NCBI RefSeq assembly: GCF_965138225.1
Contig: NZ_CBCSAX010000017.1
Source: Helicobacter_D ganmani
GTDB lineage: Bacteria > Campylobacterota > Campylobacteria > Campylobacterales > Helicobacteraceae
DNA: 41,328 bases
Reading direction: 5' to 3' (one strand)
Shown here: one piece after another, positions 17,929 to 26,615 of the stretch
How positions within the stretch are numbered: position 1 is the stretch's first letter
How the letters are laid out: every line of letters starts with the position of its first letter
Made by a program: the position numbers and the translations under genes
The notes under the pieces: model-generated
The model's input: the letters and a program-made list of their open reading frames with translations, nothing else
Told to the model about the DNA's origin: nothing
Database searches by the model: none

Positions 17929-18492
17929 CTATTTAACTTTGTCTAAATACTCACCTATTTCAGTATTCACACGAATTACATCTCCTTCTAATACATGGTA
18001 AGGAACTTGCACCACCGCACCAGTTTCAAGCGTGGCAGGTTTTTTCCCTGCACTTGTCGTATCGCCTTTGAAATTTGGAGGTGTCTCTGTGATTTTTAAT
18101 TCCACAGTTTGCGGCACATTCACAGTAATTGCTTTACCATTATGAAACAAAATACTAACTGCCATTCCGTCAATCATCCATTTTGCAACCTCTCCTACTT
18201 GCTCCTCACTCAAACCGATTTGCTCGTAGTTTTCGTTGTCCATAAACTGAAAATAATCGCCATCGTGATATAAAAACTGCATAGAACGTTCTTGCAAATT
18301 CGGTTCTTCGCATTTATCCCCCGCGTGGAATGTTTTTTCTAATACTCTTCCGTCTAAAAAAGATTTCATTTTCACACGCACAAATGCTGCACCCTTGCCG
18401 GGCTTTACATGCTGATATTCTGTGATTCTATAAGGAATCCCCTCTAACTCAACTTTTAAGCCTTTTTTCAAATCTCCCATTGAATAAGCCAT
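17929..18492 (-). CDS. efp: Translation elongation factor P
   Basis: EF-P relieves ribosome stalling at polyproline stretches. The 187-residue protein has the KOW-like N-terminal domain with the modifiable lysine in the loop PGKGAAF (about residue 34), followed by the two OB domains, ending in VNTEIGEYLDKVK, the usual C-terminus. No modification enzyme gene (epmA or epmB) is in the window. It lies 13 bases after fba. Confidence 0.97.
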   Translation of the reverse strand: MAYSMGDLKKGLKVELEGIPYRITEYQHVKPGKGAAFVRVKMKSFLDGRVLEKTFHAGDKCEEPNLQERSMQFLYHDGDYFQFMDNENYEQIGLSEEQVGEVAKWMIDGMAVSILFHNGKAITVNVPQTVELKITETPPNFKGDTTSAGKKPATLETGAVVQVPYHVLEGDVIRVNTEIGEYLDKVK

Positions 18493-18505
18493 TGTATTCC
18501 TTTAT

Positions 18506-19429
18506 TTAAATTTTATTAGAACTTCCTAAAATGTCCATACGCTCCGCAATCACTTGCACCATAAATGCCTTTGCAGGAGCGAAAAACTTTCTTAAGTCAA
18601 ATTGTGTTTTATCCTCATTTGCTACGCGTCGCACTTCAGACATAAATGCAATTCTTAGGTCTGTGTCGGTATTGATTTTGTTAATCCCGCCCTTTACCGC
18701 TTCTTGCAAAAATGCAAAAGGCACGCCCTTACTTCCTTTTAAATCCCCTCCACTTGCCAAAAATGCTTCGCTGACATTTTGTGGAATCGCACTTGCTCCG
18801 TGTAAAACTAATGGAATCTTTGTGCGTCTTTTTACTTCAATCAAGCGGTCAAAGTCTAATTTTGGCTCACCTTTAAACTTAAAAGCTCCGTGGCTTGTGC
18901 CAATGGCTGGAGCTAAAAAATCTACTTTGGATTCTTTTACAAACTCTTCTGCTTCATTGGGATTTACCAAACACGCATCTTTTGCATCTACGGAGATATT
19001 ATCCTCAATCCCCATTAAGCGTCCAAGCTCTGCCTCTACACTTACACCTGCAATGTGTGCAACCTCCACAACTTTTTTGGTTTCTTTTAAATTTTCCTCA
19101 AAACAATGATGACTTGCGTCGATCATTACGGAAGTGAATCCTGCGCGGATTGCTTTCACACAAGATTCAAAACTTGTTCCGTGGTCTAAATGCAATGCTA
19201 CAGGAATATGTGGATAAGTTTTAGAGAGAATCTCCACCATTCCTACTGCCATTTCAATGCCCAAATATTTAATTGCACCCTCACTTGCTTGCACAATAAT
19301 GGGAGAATTTTTAAGATTCGCTGCTTCAAAAATCGCACTTAGCATTTCATAATTTACAAAGTTAAAAGCACCTACGCCATAATTTCCCTTATTTGCCTTT
19401 TCTAAAATTGTATTTCCACAAACTAACAT
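18506..19429 (-). CDS. fba: Fructose-bisphosphate aldolase, class II
   Basis: This zinc enzyme interconverts fructose-1,6-bisphosphate with glyceraldehyde-3-phosphate and dihydroxyacetone phosphate. In these organisms, which use little glucose, it mainly serves gluconeogenesis. The 307-residue length matches H. pylori Fba. Visible marks are ALHLDHGTSFESC with the catalytic Asp and a zinc His, SVEAELGRLMG, GTSHGAFK with a second metal His and LVLHGASAIP. It follows the peb4-like gene by 9 bases, the order known from Campylobacter jejuni. Confidence 0.96.
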   Translation of the reverse strand: MLVCGNTILEKANKGNYGVGAFNFVNYEMLSAIFEAANLKNSPIIVQASEGAIKYLGIEMAVGMVEILSKTYPHIPVALHLDHGTSFESCVKAIRAGFTSVMIDASHHCFEENLKETKKVVEVAHIAGVSVEAELGRLMGIEDNISVDAKDACLVNPNEAEEFVKESKVDFLAPAIGTSHGAFKFKGEPKLDFDRLIEVKRRTKIPLVLHGASAIPQNVSEAFLASGGDLKGSKGVPFAFLQEAVKGGINKINTDTDLRIAFMSEVRRVANEDKTQFDLRKFFAPAKAFMVQVIAERMDILGSSNKI

Positions 19430-19438
19430 TGGGATTCC

Positions 19439-20254
19439 TTATTTAAAAATCTCAACTTTTGCTTTTTTTCGTAAGGATTCGCCCTCTTTTTTGATATTTT
19501 CTTGTAATTTTTTAATCTTTAGATTCTGCTCAATTTGCCCTTTTATATCATTAAGCGACAATGTGCCAGAAGATTTTTTATCTTCTACATAAATCACATG
19601 ATAACCGAATTGTGTTTTAACTGGTGTTGCAGTATAAGTGCCTTTATTAAGTTTAAAGGCTGCGTTAGCAAATTCTGGCACCATTTGATTTTTGGCAAAA
19701 TATCCTAGATTCCCTCCATCTTTTGCGGAACCATTTTGCATTTTTTCTCTAATAATTTCATTAAAGCGCGCACTTGTATTCTTGCCTGCTTTTTTAAGCT
19801 CTGCAATGATTGCTTTTGCGTCATTTTCGCTAGCCACTAAAATATGGCTTGCTTTTACCATTTCAGGTTGAACAAACTTGGTTTTGTTTTGATTATAAAA
19901 TTGTGTAATTTCAGAATCTGTAACTTTGATTTTTTCTATTTGTTTGCGTGTCCAAACCTCAAGAGTTAGTTCCTCTTCCATAGCCACAAGGGCATCTTTG
20001 TATTCTTTAGAGCTTTGAATTTTGTCTTTTTTGGCTTGCTCTATCAAAAGCTTACGCTCCACTGCTTGATTGATAATCTGTGTTTTTGCATCTTCTGGTA
20101 ATTGCTCAAACGCCACACCGGGTAAAGAACGCATTAAAGGCGCAATATCTTTTTCAGTAATAGACTTTCCATTTACTTTTGCATAATCTTTTGCAAAACT
20201 TACACCTTGCAACAAAGCAAATGCCACCATAGAACCCATAAGAATTTTTTTCAT
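19439..20254 (-). CDS. Periplasmic peptidyl-prolyl isomerase (PEB4/SurA-like)
   Basis: A 271-residue exported folding factor. It has a signal peptide (about 1-21, ending VSFA), a SurA-like helical N-terminal chaperone region (about 25-125) and a parvulin domain (about 130-225) with SHILV, GGNLGYFAKNQMVPEF and the closing TQFGYHVIYVE. It corresponds to Campylobacter PEB4/CBF2 and H. pylori HP0175 in length, layout and its position before fba. It probably helps outer-membrane protein assembly. It heads the eleven-gene minus-strand run. Confidence 0.9.
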   Translation of the reverse strand: MKKILMGSMVAFALLQGVSFAKDYAKVNGKSITEKDIAPLMRSLPGVAFEQLPEDAKTQIINQAVERKLLIEQAKKDKIQSSKEYKDALVAMEEELTLEVWTRKQIEKIKVTDSEITQFYNQNKTKFVQPEMVKASHILVASENDAKAIIAELKKAGKNTSARFNEIIREKMQNGSAKDGGNLGYFAKNQMVPEFANAAFKLNKGTYTATPVKTQFGYHVIYVEDKKSSGTLSLNDIKGQIEQNLKIKKLQENIKKEGESLRKKAKVEIFK

Positions 20255-20282
20255 GTTTAACCTTAATTTGAAAATTTTTGAA

Positions 20283-20288
20283 ATTTTA
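20283..20288 (-). promoter_or_regulatory. Possible -10 box for the peb4-fba operon
   Basis: TAAAAT on the minus strand lies about 29 bases before the peb4-like ATG, in an AT-rich gap with no gene. It is the best candidate for the promoter of the long operon, but weak. Confidence 0.3.
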
Positions 20289-20399
20289 CCTTTAAATTTT
20301 TAATATTTAATTAATGAAACCAAAAGCCATTCAATTAATCAATCGTTTTGTTGCACTTAAATCACTTCTTAAAGACACAAACCATAAAAACAAAAATCC

Positions 20400-20960
20400 T
20401 TACAAGCTTAAAGCAACTGCCAAAGCTGTAACAAAAAAACCTAGAATCGTAACTATACTAGCACTCAAATAATTTCGCTTGCAAAATGCAGTCAGAAAAA
20501 GCCCTGACAAATAAAGAACAATCAGTGCCACAGAGAATCCCACAGCCAAAATATCAAAATACCACTTCCCAGCTGCTTTATGTAGCATCAAAAGCACTCC
20601 ATACCAGCCTCTCTCTACACTGCGAACAATGGGATTCCCTGCCTTATCTTTTGAAAGTGTTACAGAATACTTTAAGTTTCCCATAGAATATGAGTTTCTA
20701 AAAAAACGCACGTCTGTATTTTGTGGAATCTTTAGATGATTTTTTTTAAGCGTTTCTAAAATGATTCGTTGTTCCTCTCCTTTGATAATTGGGGATTCCA
20801 CCTTAACCTCTACAATCTCCGCTCCCGCATTTTGACGCACACCAAAAATATGAAAAGAACCTGTAATTGCATAAATTAAAGCCATAGGAATAAAAAACAA
20901 ACTCACATACAAATGGATTTGCATCCAAGTTTTATTAGAAATCAATTTCTTTTTTATCAT
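20400..20960 (-). CDS. PepSY-domain membrane protein
   Basis: A 186-residue inner-membrane protein with three hydrophobic segments (about 15-35, 135-157 and 167-185). Between the first two is a periplasmic region of about 100 residues, and the N-terminal WMQIHLYVSLFFIPMALIYAITG is the classic start of PepSY-associated membrane proteins. Proteins of this class often accompany TonB-dependent iron receptors, some as ferric-siderophore reductases. This one is too short to hold the full four-helix haem-binding core. It starts 9 bases after the receptor gene and is almost surely co-transcribed with it. Confidence 0.75.
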   Translation of the reverse strand: MIKKKLISNKTWMQIHLYVSLFFIPMALIYAITGSFHIFGVRQNAGAEIVEVKVESPIIKGEEQRIILETLKKNHLKIPQNTDVRFFRNSYSMGNLKYSVTLSKDKAGNPIVRSVERGWYGVLLMLHKAAGKWYFDILAVGFSVALIVLYLSGLFLTAFCKRNYLSASIVTILGFFVTALAVALSL

Positions 20961-20969
20961 TTTTTATCC

Positions 20970-23066
20970 TTAAAATTCTGCGCGCAAAGTAAGCCAAAGA
21001 TTCCTACCTGGAATCATTCTTTGATAATTATTCGTATAAGACAATCCTCTCGCACCTTGATAGGTTACATAATCCACAAAGTCTTCATCTAGTAAGTTGT
21101 TAATCACTGCTCCCAAAGTCCATTTTTTATTAAAATGATAATTTGCTCCCAAATCTACCGTATGCATATCTTTATAATACGCTCCCGGACCAATATTTGC
21201 AGTGTGTGCATTCGTCGTTGGAGTTTTTAGCTTTCCAACATAGCGCACATAAGTATCCCATTTGCTTTGTTTGTAGGAGAGTTTTGCGGAGAGATTATGT
21301 CTTGGCACATCGTTTAAATCACTCCCTTTGTCCGCCCCGCTCTTTTTTTCTGTTTCTGTTAAAGCATAGTTAAAATCCGCATAGATTCCATTAGGAATCA
21401 CAGAGGTCAAAAGTGCTTTGCTTTTCAATGAAACCTCTACACCCGAAACTACTGCTTTGTCTATGTTTTCATAAATATTACACGAATCGTATCCACACAC
21501 TCCATATCCGCTTGGCAACATTGTGCCATTTAAATAATTTTGCGTGCTAATTGCCTTTTTTAAGTCTGTGTAGAATCCTGTAATCGTAAAAGTTGCCAAA
21601 GGCAACTCTACGATTCCACTTAACTCATAATTCCAACTCTCCTCTGCTTCCAAATCCTTGTTTCCATATGAGGCAATATCTCCACCTGCTCTACTGCTAC
21701 TCACATCATATAACCCATCATAACGTGTGGCAAGCTCTGGAAGCCTCAATCCACTAGAGATTCCAGTCTTTAAGGTAAGCCACTCTGTCGGATAAGTATT
21801 AACATAGAATCTTGGATTGAAAAACTCTTTGTAAAAATCATCATAATTCACCCGCAATCCCGCAGTGGTAGAAACATACTCATTAAAGAAATATTCCCCC
21901 TCACCAAATAGCGCAAACTGATTGGAATCCTTATCAAACTTCGTATCACGATTAAAAAGTCTTTCGTATTTATAATAAGGTCCCGCAGTTAAAATCAAAG
22001 CACCTTTATCACCAAAATCATAATCCTTTTTCAAAGAAGAGCTTAAAATAATATTAGAATCATCAACCAGTCTTGTTCTATCTGGAGTGCCTGCACTTGC
22101 TCCTAAATTCACATCTTTATGTGGAATTTTTTGTGTGTTGAGATATTGGATATAGTTATTAATAGAACCCCAATCGTAGCTTCCATCGTGGTTTAAAATC
22201 GCATTATAGCGATGATATTCCCTCACGGCTGTAACTTGTGCGGAAGAAGTATTTAAGCTACCCATTCGTTGAAATCCGTAATCAAAATCCGCATAAAAAC
22301 TATTTTGTGCATCTAAAAGATAGTTTAAGCGCCCACCACCTGAAATATTACGATAACCTGTTGGGGAATGGCTTGTGTAAGGATTCGTGCTAGTGGGTAA
22401 ATACCCGGGAATATCTTTTTGATAGAAATAATTTCCTTCGCCATAATACACTTTACCTCTAAGGTTTGCAGAAAATTGTTCATTGATAGGCACAAAAAGA
22501 TTACCATTAACTCCATAGGTATTCCCCCAAGTATCGTGATGCTCTTGCAATCTTGTTTCAAGCGCAATCGTTCCACTTAACTCACTTGGATTCTTTTTGG
22601 TGATAATATTAATCACCCCACCCATTGCATCGCTTCCATAGATGAGAGATGAAGGACCGCGAATCACCTCTACGCGTTCAATCATACTTGCAGGCGGAAT
22701 AAATCCACTTGTAGAATCAAACCCATTACCATCAAAACCCGCGTCCATATTCACGCGTTTGCCATCTATCAAAATCAAAGTATATTTAGACGCCATACCG
22801 CGCATTTGGATTGTTGTACCCCCTGTTTTGCTGATTGTCGTAGAAACACCCGGAACCTCCTGCACAATGTCTCCCAAATCCCTAATAGGACGATTTATAA
22901 TCTCTTCTGCAGGAATCACAGAAATGCTTGCAGGAGCTTCTTTAATATCTTGTTCAAATCCAGAGGCACTCACGACAGAATCCCCTAAAACAAACTGCTC
23001 TGTCTTTGAAAATAAACTTTCTTGGCTGATTAATATTCCAGCTGAAATTAAAAAAATTTTACGCAT
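20970..23066 (-). CDS. TonB-dependent outer-membrane receptor (iron/siderophore type)
   Basis: The 698-residue protein has a signal peptide (about 1-20) and a TonB-box-like stretch near DSVVSASG (about 29-36). A plug domain (about 40-160) shows SISVIPAEEI, the RGMASKYTLILIDGKR motif and VEVIRGPSSLIYGSDAMGG, followed by a 22-strand-type barrel ending LWLTLRAEF with terminal Phe. The sequence class is that of CirA/FepA/CfrA receptors for catecholate siderophores. The ligand cannot be fixed from sequence alone. A Fur-box-like site lies 38 bases upstream of the ATG, and exbB-exbD-tonB diverge from the same spacer. Confidence 0.92.
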   Translation of the reverse strand: MRKIFLISAGILISQESLFSKTEQFVLGDSVVSASGFEQDIKEAPASISVIPAEEIINRPIRDLGDIVQEVPGVSTTISKTGGTTIQMRGMASKYTLILIDGKRVNMDAGFDGNGFDSTSGFIPPASMIERVEVIRGPSSLIYGSDAMGGVINIITKKNPSELSGTIALETRLQEHHDTWGNTYGVNGNLFVPINEQFSANLRGKVYYGEGNYFYQKDIPGYLPTSTNPYTSHSPTGYRNISGGGRLNYLLDAQNSFYADFDYGFQRMGSLNTSSAQVTAVREYHRYNAILNHDGSYDWGSINNYIQYLNTQKIPHKDVNLGASAGTPDRTRLVDDSNIILSSSLKKDYDFGDKGALILTAGPYYKYERLFNRDTKFDKDSNQFALFGEGEYFFNEYVSTTAGLRVNYDDFYKEFFNPRFYVNTYPTEWLTLKTGISSGLRLPELATRYDGLYDVSSSRAGGDIASYGNKDLEAEESWNYELSGIVELPLATFTITGFYTDLKKAISTQNYLNGTMLPSGYGVCGYDSCNIYENIDKAVVSGVEVSLKSKALLTSVIPNGIYADFNYALTETEKKSGADKGSDLNDVPRHNLSAKLSYKQSKWDTYVRYVGKLKTPTTNAHTANIGPGAYYKDMHTVDLGANYHFNKKWTLGAVINNLLDEDFVDYVTYQGARGLSYTNNYQRMIPGRNLWLTLRAEF

Positions 23067-23103
23067 TTCCTTATTATTCTCCTTATTTGAAAATTGAATT
23101 CAA

Positions 23104-23122
23104 AATTATAATAATCATTACT
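23104..23122. promoter_or_regulatory. Fur box, receptor-proximal
   Basis: The 19-base window matches the classical GATAATGATAATCATTATC consensus at 14 positions, including the unbroken core AATCATTA. It lies between the divergent receptor and exbB genes, nearer the receptor start, and should mediate iron repression. Confidence 0.65.
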
Positions 23123-23160
23123 AAAATTAAAATAAATTTTGCTTTTTTCTTGCATTAATA

Positions 23161-23179
23161 ACTAATAATAATCATTTTT
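23161..23179. promoter_or_regulatory. Fur box, exbB-proximal
   Basis: A second window, with core TAATAATAATCATT, also matches the Fur consensus at 14 of 19 positions, 57 bases from the first. It is nearer the exbB start, so each divergent promoter may have its own operator. Confidence 0.6.
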
Positions 23180-23240
23180 ATTATTTTATAAGCTTTAAAG
23201 TTTCATAATTTTGAAAATTACTTTTATGAAAGGAAAATTT

Positions 23241-23675
23241 ATGGAAATTCTTAAATCCTATGTGGATATTCTCATCTTTACAATTCTTGGATTAATGGCA
23301 TTTATAGCTCTTTGGTGCGTGATTGAGAGGCTATTGTTTTTTAGAAAACTTGAGCTAAAAAACTTCAACACTCAAGAAAACTTTGAAGCAGCCATTACAG
23401 AAAATCTCACAACATTGCATATTATTTATTCTAATGCTCCTTATGTTGGACTGCTTGGCACGGTGATTGGCATTATGATTACCTTTTACGATATGGGGCT
23501 TAGTGGAAATATTGATGTCAAATCCATTGTAATGGGGCTTTCTTTGGCATTAAAAGCCACTGCACTTGGGCTACTTGTTGCGATTCCATCTCTTATTAGC
23601 TACAACGCACTTTTTAGAAAAGTCAGCCTCTTAAACAATGATTATAAAGCAAATACAAAGAATCCACGATGTTAA
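23241..23675 (+). CDS. exbB: TonB-system proton channel ExbB
   Basis: ExbB with ExbD uses the proton gradient to energise TonB. The 144-residue protein is of the short epsilonproteobacterial type. It has three membrane segments (about 8-30, 60-85 and 98-120), the conserved PYVGLLGTVIGI segment and the GLSLALKATALGLLVAIPS helix. I chose the ATG at 23241, with AAAGGA 6 bases upstream; an ATG at 23226 and a TTG at 23211 have no ribosome-binding site. It overlaps exbD by 7 bases. Confidence 0.93.
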   Translation: MEILKSYVDILIFTILGLMAFIALWCVIERLLFFRKLELKNFNTQENFEAAITENLTTLHIIYSNAPYVGLLGTVIGIMITFYDMGLSGNIDVKSIVMGLSLALKATALGLLVAIPSLISYNALFRKVSLLNNDYKANTKNPRC

Positions 23676-24058
23676 AAATTCAACATTCAGAGGGACTAAA
23701 TATTGTTCCTTTTATTGATGTCATTTTAGTTTTACTTGCAATGGTGTTGAGCATTTCTACCTTTATTGCGCACGGAGAGATAAAAATAGAATTGCCTAAA
23801 TCTGATTCAAGTATGCAATCTTCTAATGATTCCAACAAAATCCAAATCCTTATTAACGCACAAGATGTTTATTACTTGGAAGACAAAGAAACCACACTTG
23901 AGGAGATTCAAAAAAGAATTAATACTTTGGATAAACAAACAATTGTGGAACTCAAAAGTGATAAAAATGCAACTTTTAATAGTTTGGTGCAAATCATTGA
24001 TATTTTAAGAACAAATCATCACGAGAATTTTCAAATCATTACCGAGAAAAACCAATGA
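23669..24058 (+). CDS. exbD: TonB-system protein ExbD
   Basis: A 129-residue partner of ExbB. It has one N-terminal membrane helix carrying the essential Asp in VPFIDVILVLLAMVLSIS (about residue 17) and a periplasmic domain of about 90 residues that includes the strand TIVELKSDKNA. It overlaps both exbB (7 bases) and tonB (4 bases, ATGA), so the three products are probably made in concert. Confidence 0.93.
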   Translation: MLKIQHSEGLNIVPFIDVILVLLAMVLSISTFIAHGEIKIELPKSDSSMQSSNDSNKIQILINAQDVYYLEDKETTLEEIQKRINTLDKQTIVELKSDKNATFNSLVQIIDILRTNHHENFQIITEKNQ

Positions 24059-24708
24059 ATGCACTTTCAACTCACAAAGCCCAAGCTTTTTATTTAACAA
24101 CTCTTTGTTTTCTACCTTTAGTCATAGGATTTTTTAACTACTTCCTAATTTTTAAAATTAATCCTAAAAATCAAGAAAATTTTACGCTTAGTATGCAACA
24201 ATTTATTGCACAATCCTATATTGCTCACCCTCAACAATCCGCACAACAACCATATATGGAAAACAAGAAACAAATTCCAAAAAAACACAAAATACATAAA
24301 AAACACAAACACATAAGAGACAAATCATTTTCTCAAAACCAAACAACCACTCAACCTCAAAACAACACAAACCCCTTATCTCCTTCAAATACAAGCGGAA
24401 CAGAAACGAAATTTTTCTCCTATGGCAAAGACAATAATCCTTTTTTAAAAGCTGTAAAATTAGCGATTGATAGTGCCACCACTTATCCAAGACAAGCAAG
24501 AAAAATACGCATACAAGGAAAGGTTTTGGTGGAATTCCTATGGACCCAACAAAAACAATTAAAGGATTTAAAAATTATTAAAAGTTCAGGATATGAGATT
24601 TTGGATAAAAATACGCTCCAAACCATACAAAGAGCTTCGGTTGATTTTCCAGTTTATACAAATAATGTGCGCTTGCAGATTCCTATTATTTATCAGTTAA
24701 AAGATTAA
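24055..24708 (+). CDS. tonB: TonB energy transducer
   Basis: The 217-residue protein couples ExbBD to outer-membrane receptors, presumably including the divergently encoded one. There is one N-terminal membrane anchor (about 12-34), a periplasmic spacer, and a C-terminal TonB domain (about 130-215) with YPRQARKIRIQGKVLVEF, KSSGYEILDKNTLQTIQRA and FPVYTNN. The spacer is unusual. Instead of the common Glu-Pro/Lys-Pro repeats it has a short, strongly basic Lys/His stretch (about 71-90) followed by an Asn/Gln/Thr-rich part. A strong hairpin follows the stop codon. Confidence 0.93.
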   Translation: MNALSTHKAQAFYLTTLCFLPLVIGFFNYFLIFKINPKNQENFTLSMQQFIAQSYIAHPQQSAQQPYMENKKQIPKKHKIHKKHKHIRDKSFSQNQTTTQPQNNTNPLSPSNTSGTETKFFSYGKDNNPFLKAVKLAIDSATTYPRQARKIRIQGKVLVEFLWTQQKQLKDLKIIKSSGYEILDKNTLQTIQRASVDFPVYTNNVRLQIPIIYQLKD

Positions 24709-24738
24709 ATTCCCAAATGCCTTAAAGCATTTGGGAAT
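24709..24738. terminator. Bidirectional terminator between tonB and nrfA
   Basis: ATTCCCAAATGC and GCATTTGGGAAT form a perfect 12-bp stem with a CTTAAA loop in the 35-base convergent gap. On the minus strand it is followed by a T-rich stretch, and on the plus strand by a poorer one, so it should stop nrfA transcripts best. Confidence 0.75.
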
Positions 24739-24743
24739 AAGCA

Positions 24744-26597
24744 TTAATACGCAGAAGTTTTAGAATCAATTACCTTATAGTTATAAGGTTTGTTGTTTTT
24801 ATCCAATTCCATTAATTCTTTTGGAGCTGGACCATTGATTTCTTCGTGTTTATAATAACGTTCTCCTGCTTTATGTCCATTCAAATCCACTTTATAAATA
24901 ATCTCACCCGGATTATACTTTTGAATCTCCTCGAAACCTAAATTAGAGGTTTTAAAATCTTTGATTCCATTTGCATTTGCGATTTCAACGAGTTTTGTTT
25001 GCCCCATTCTAGCCATTTCAACTGCTTGAAGTAACATTCTACTTGCCTCTCTTGGATTGTGGAATCCTGTGGAGTTTTCCGCACCCACGAAGTCGCCTCT
25101 CATTTGTCCTTTGCGATGAAGCTCTAATGGCTCTTTTAAAGCCGCAGAAATCTTTTTATCATCTACTTTGCCATCCGTTTGAAAAGCAGGCAATGCACCA
25201 AGTTTCTCACGCATAACTTTAATGTCTTCAATTAAACTAACCGTTGCATATTCTGCACTTCTTAAATCAAATGCAATGGATTTTTGAATATCAAAAATTT
25301 GCGCTTTTAAATACTCTTCGCTTTGTGTATGGCAAGTTTTGCACGCAGCGTTAATATCTTGCAATGGAGAGGTGATATTGTGTTCTGTCATTTTCTTCGC
25401 TCCTTTGCGCTTATAGGGCATATGGCAATCCGCACAACTTACGCCATTTGCTGCATGGACACCACCGCTAAAAAGCTCTGTCTCTGGGTGTTGGATTTTT
25501 AACATCGGGGCTTTAGTGATTTTATGTTGCCAATCTTGGGCAAAAATATCACGCACTTTTTCATAATGCTCATCAAACATTTCAATTCTAAAAGGCTCAT
25601 TTTTCTTCCAAGCACTCCAAGGAAATACCAATTCTAAGCCTGCAACTTCAATTTCAGTGGGCTCGTTGCCATTTCTCCAAGAATCAAACTCATCATAAGT
25701 TTTTTGTGTGCCATTCCACCACTTTTGTGTAGAATCATTCGCAATAGATTCTCCCATCACCTTAACTTTTGTGCCTGTTGGTTTAAAGTAATATTCTACG
25801 TGGCATTGTGAGCAAACGAGTGTGCGCATTTCATCGCGACTTGCTTTGATTCCTGTTACAGGGTCTTTTTCATAACCACGACTTACAAGTGCATTAATTG
25901 CAGCCTGACGCGTTAAACGCAACTGCATATCATTTGGATTATGACAATCCGCACAAGTTACCCCCATTCTTTTACCGCCATGCGGTCCGCTATGTGCTTC
26001 AGAGTTTGGCTCAATTCCATTGACTGCTGGGACATTTTTAATCATCGTCCAATATTTCGTAGAGTTAAAAGAAATCCATTTTTCCTCTGGGGTATTTCCG
26101 ATTCCAACATTTTTAAGTAACCAAGGGCTCCAACCACTATGACAATTCATGCAAGCCGTAGGTTGTCCGCCAAATCCTGCAAAGCCATGTGCATTTAGAA
26201 AATCTTTATTATTTCTTGCTGTATCCATTTGATCTACTTGAATCCAAAAATGCCCTCTCTCCTCATTTGCGTCAATGCTAAAAGGATAGCCCGCCCAAAG
26301 AATCGTAAGCTGTGGATAACGAATCAATTTAGAATACGCCAAATTCCCACCAAATTCTGTTGAAATAGGAGCTTGCTTTTCTACCGTCAAATACATATCC
26401 AAATAATCCGGAAAATTCTTGCCCCAATAGTCAAAAGTTGGATTTTCATCACTCATCTCTACAAAGCCCTTAGAGCTTAGCCCACCTGTGCTTTCTGCTT
26501 GTTTCTTGCTAATATCAGAGTTTAGCCAAAGCATTCCAGAAATCACAATTAAAACAATCACCACCAAAATTGGCATTAAAGGCGATTTTTTTTGCAT
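24744..26597 (-). CDS. nrfA: Ammonia-forming cytochrome c nitrite reductase
   Basis: NrfA reduces nitrite to ammonium in the periplasm with six electrons. The 617-residue protein has an N-terminal signal anchor (about 8-25) and five haem motifs: CMNCH (149-153), CADCH (215-219), CSQCH (262-266), CADCH (388-392) and CKTCH (419-423). In most NrfA proteins the first motif is CxxCK, whose lysine binds the active-site haem iron; here it is CxxCH, as I recall for Campylobacter jejuni NrfA. The extra length over E. coli NrfA (478 residues) also fits the epsilonproteobacterial group. It follows nrfH by 18 bases with a good AGGAGG. Confidence 0.95.
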   Translation of the reverse strand: MQKKSPLMPILVVIVLIVISGMLWLNSDISKKQAESTGGLSSKGFVEMSDENPTFDYWGKNFPDYLDMYLTVEKQAPISTEFGGNLAYSKLIRYPQLTILWAGYPFSIDANEERGHFWIQVDQMDTARNNKDFLNAHGFAGFGGQPTACMNCHSGWSPWLLKNVGIGNTPEEKWISFNSTKYWTMIKNVPAVNGIEPNSEAHSGPHGGKRMGVTCADCHNPNDMQLRLTRQAAINALVSRGYEKDPVTGIKASRDEMRTLVCSQCHVEYYFKPTGTKVKVMGESIANDSTQKWWNGTQKTYDEFDSWRNGNEPTEIEVAGLELVFPWSAWKKNEPFRIEMFDEHYEKVRDIFAQDWQHKITKAPMLKIQHPETELFSGGVHAANGVSCADCHMPYKRKGAKKMTEHNITSPLQDINAACKTCHTQSEEYLKAQIFDIQKSIAFDLRSAEYATVSLIEDIKVMREKLGALPAFQTDGKVDDKKISAALKEPLELHRKGQMRGDFVGAENSTGFHNPREASRMLLQAVEMARMGQTKLVEIANANGIKDFKTSNLGFEEIQKYNPGEIIYKVDLNGHKAGERYYKHEEINGPAPKELMELDKNNKPYNYKVIDSKTSAY

Positions 26598-26615
26598 TTT
26601 AACCTCCTAAATAAT

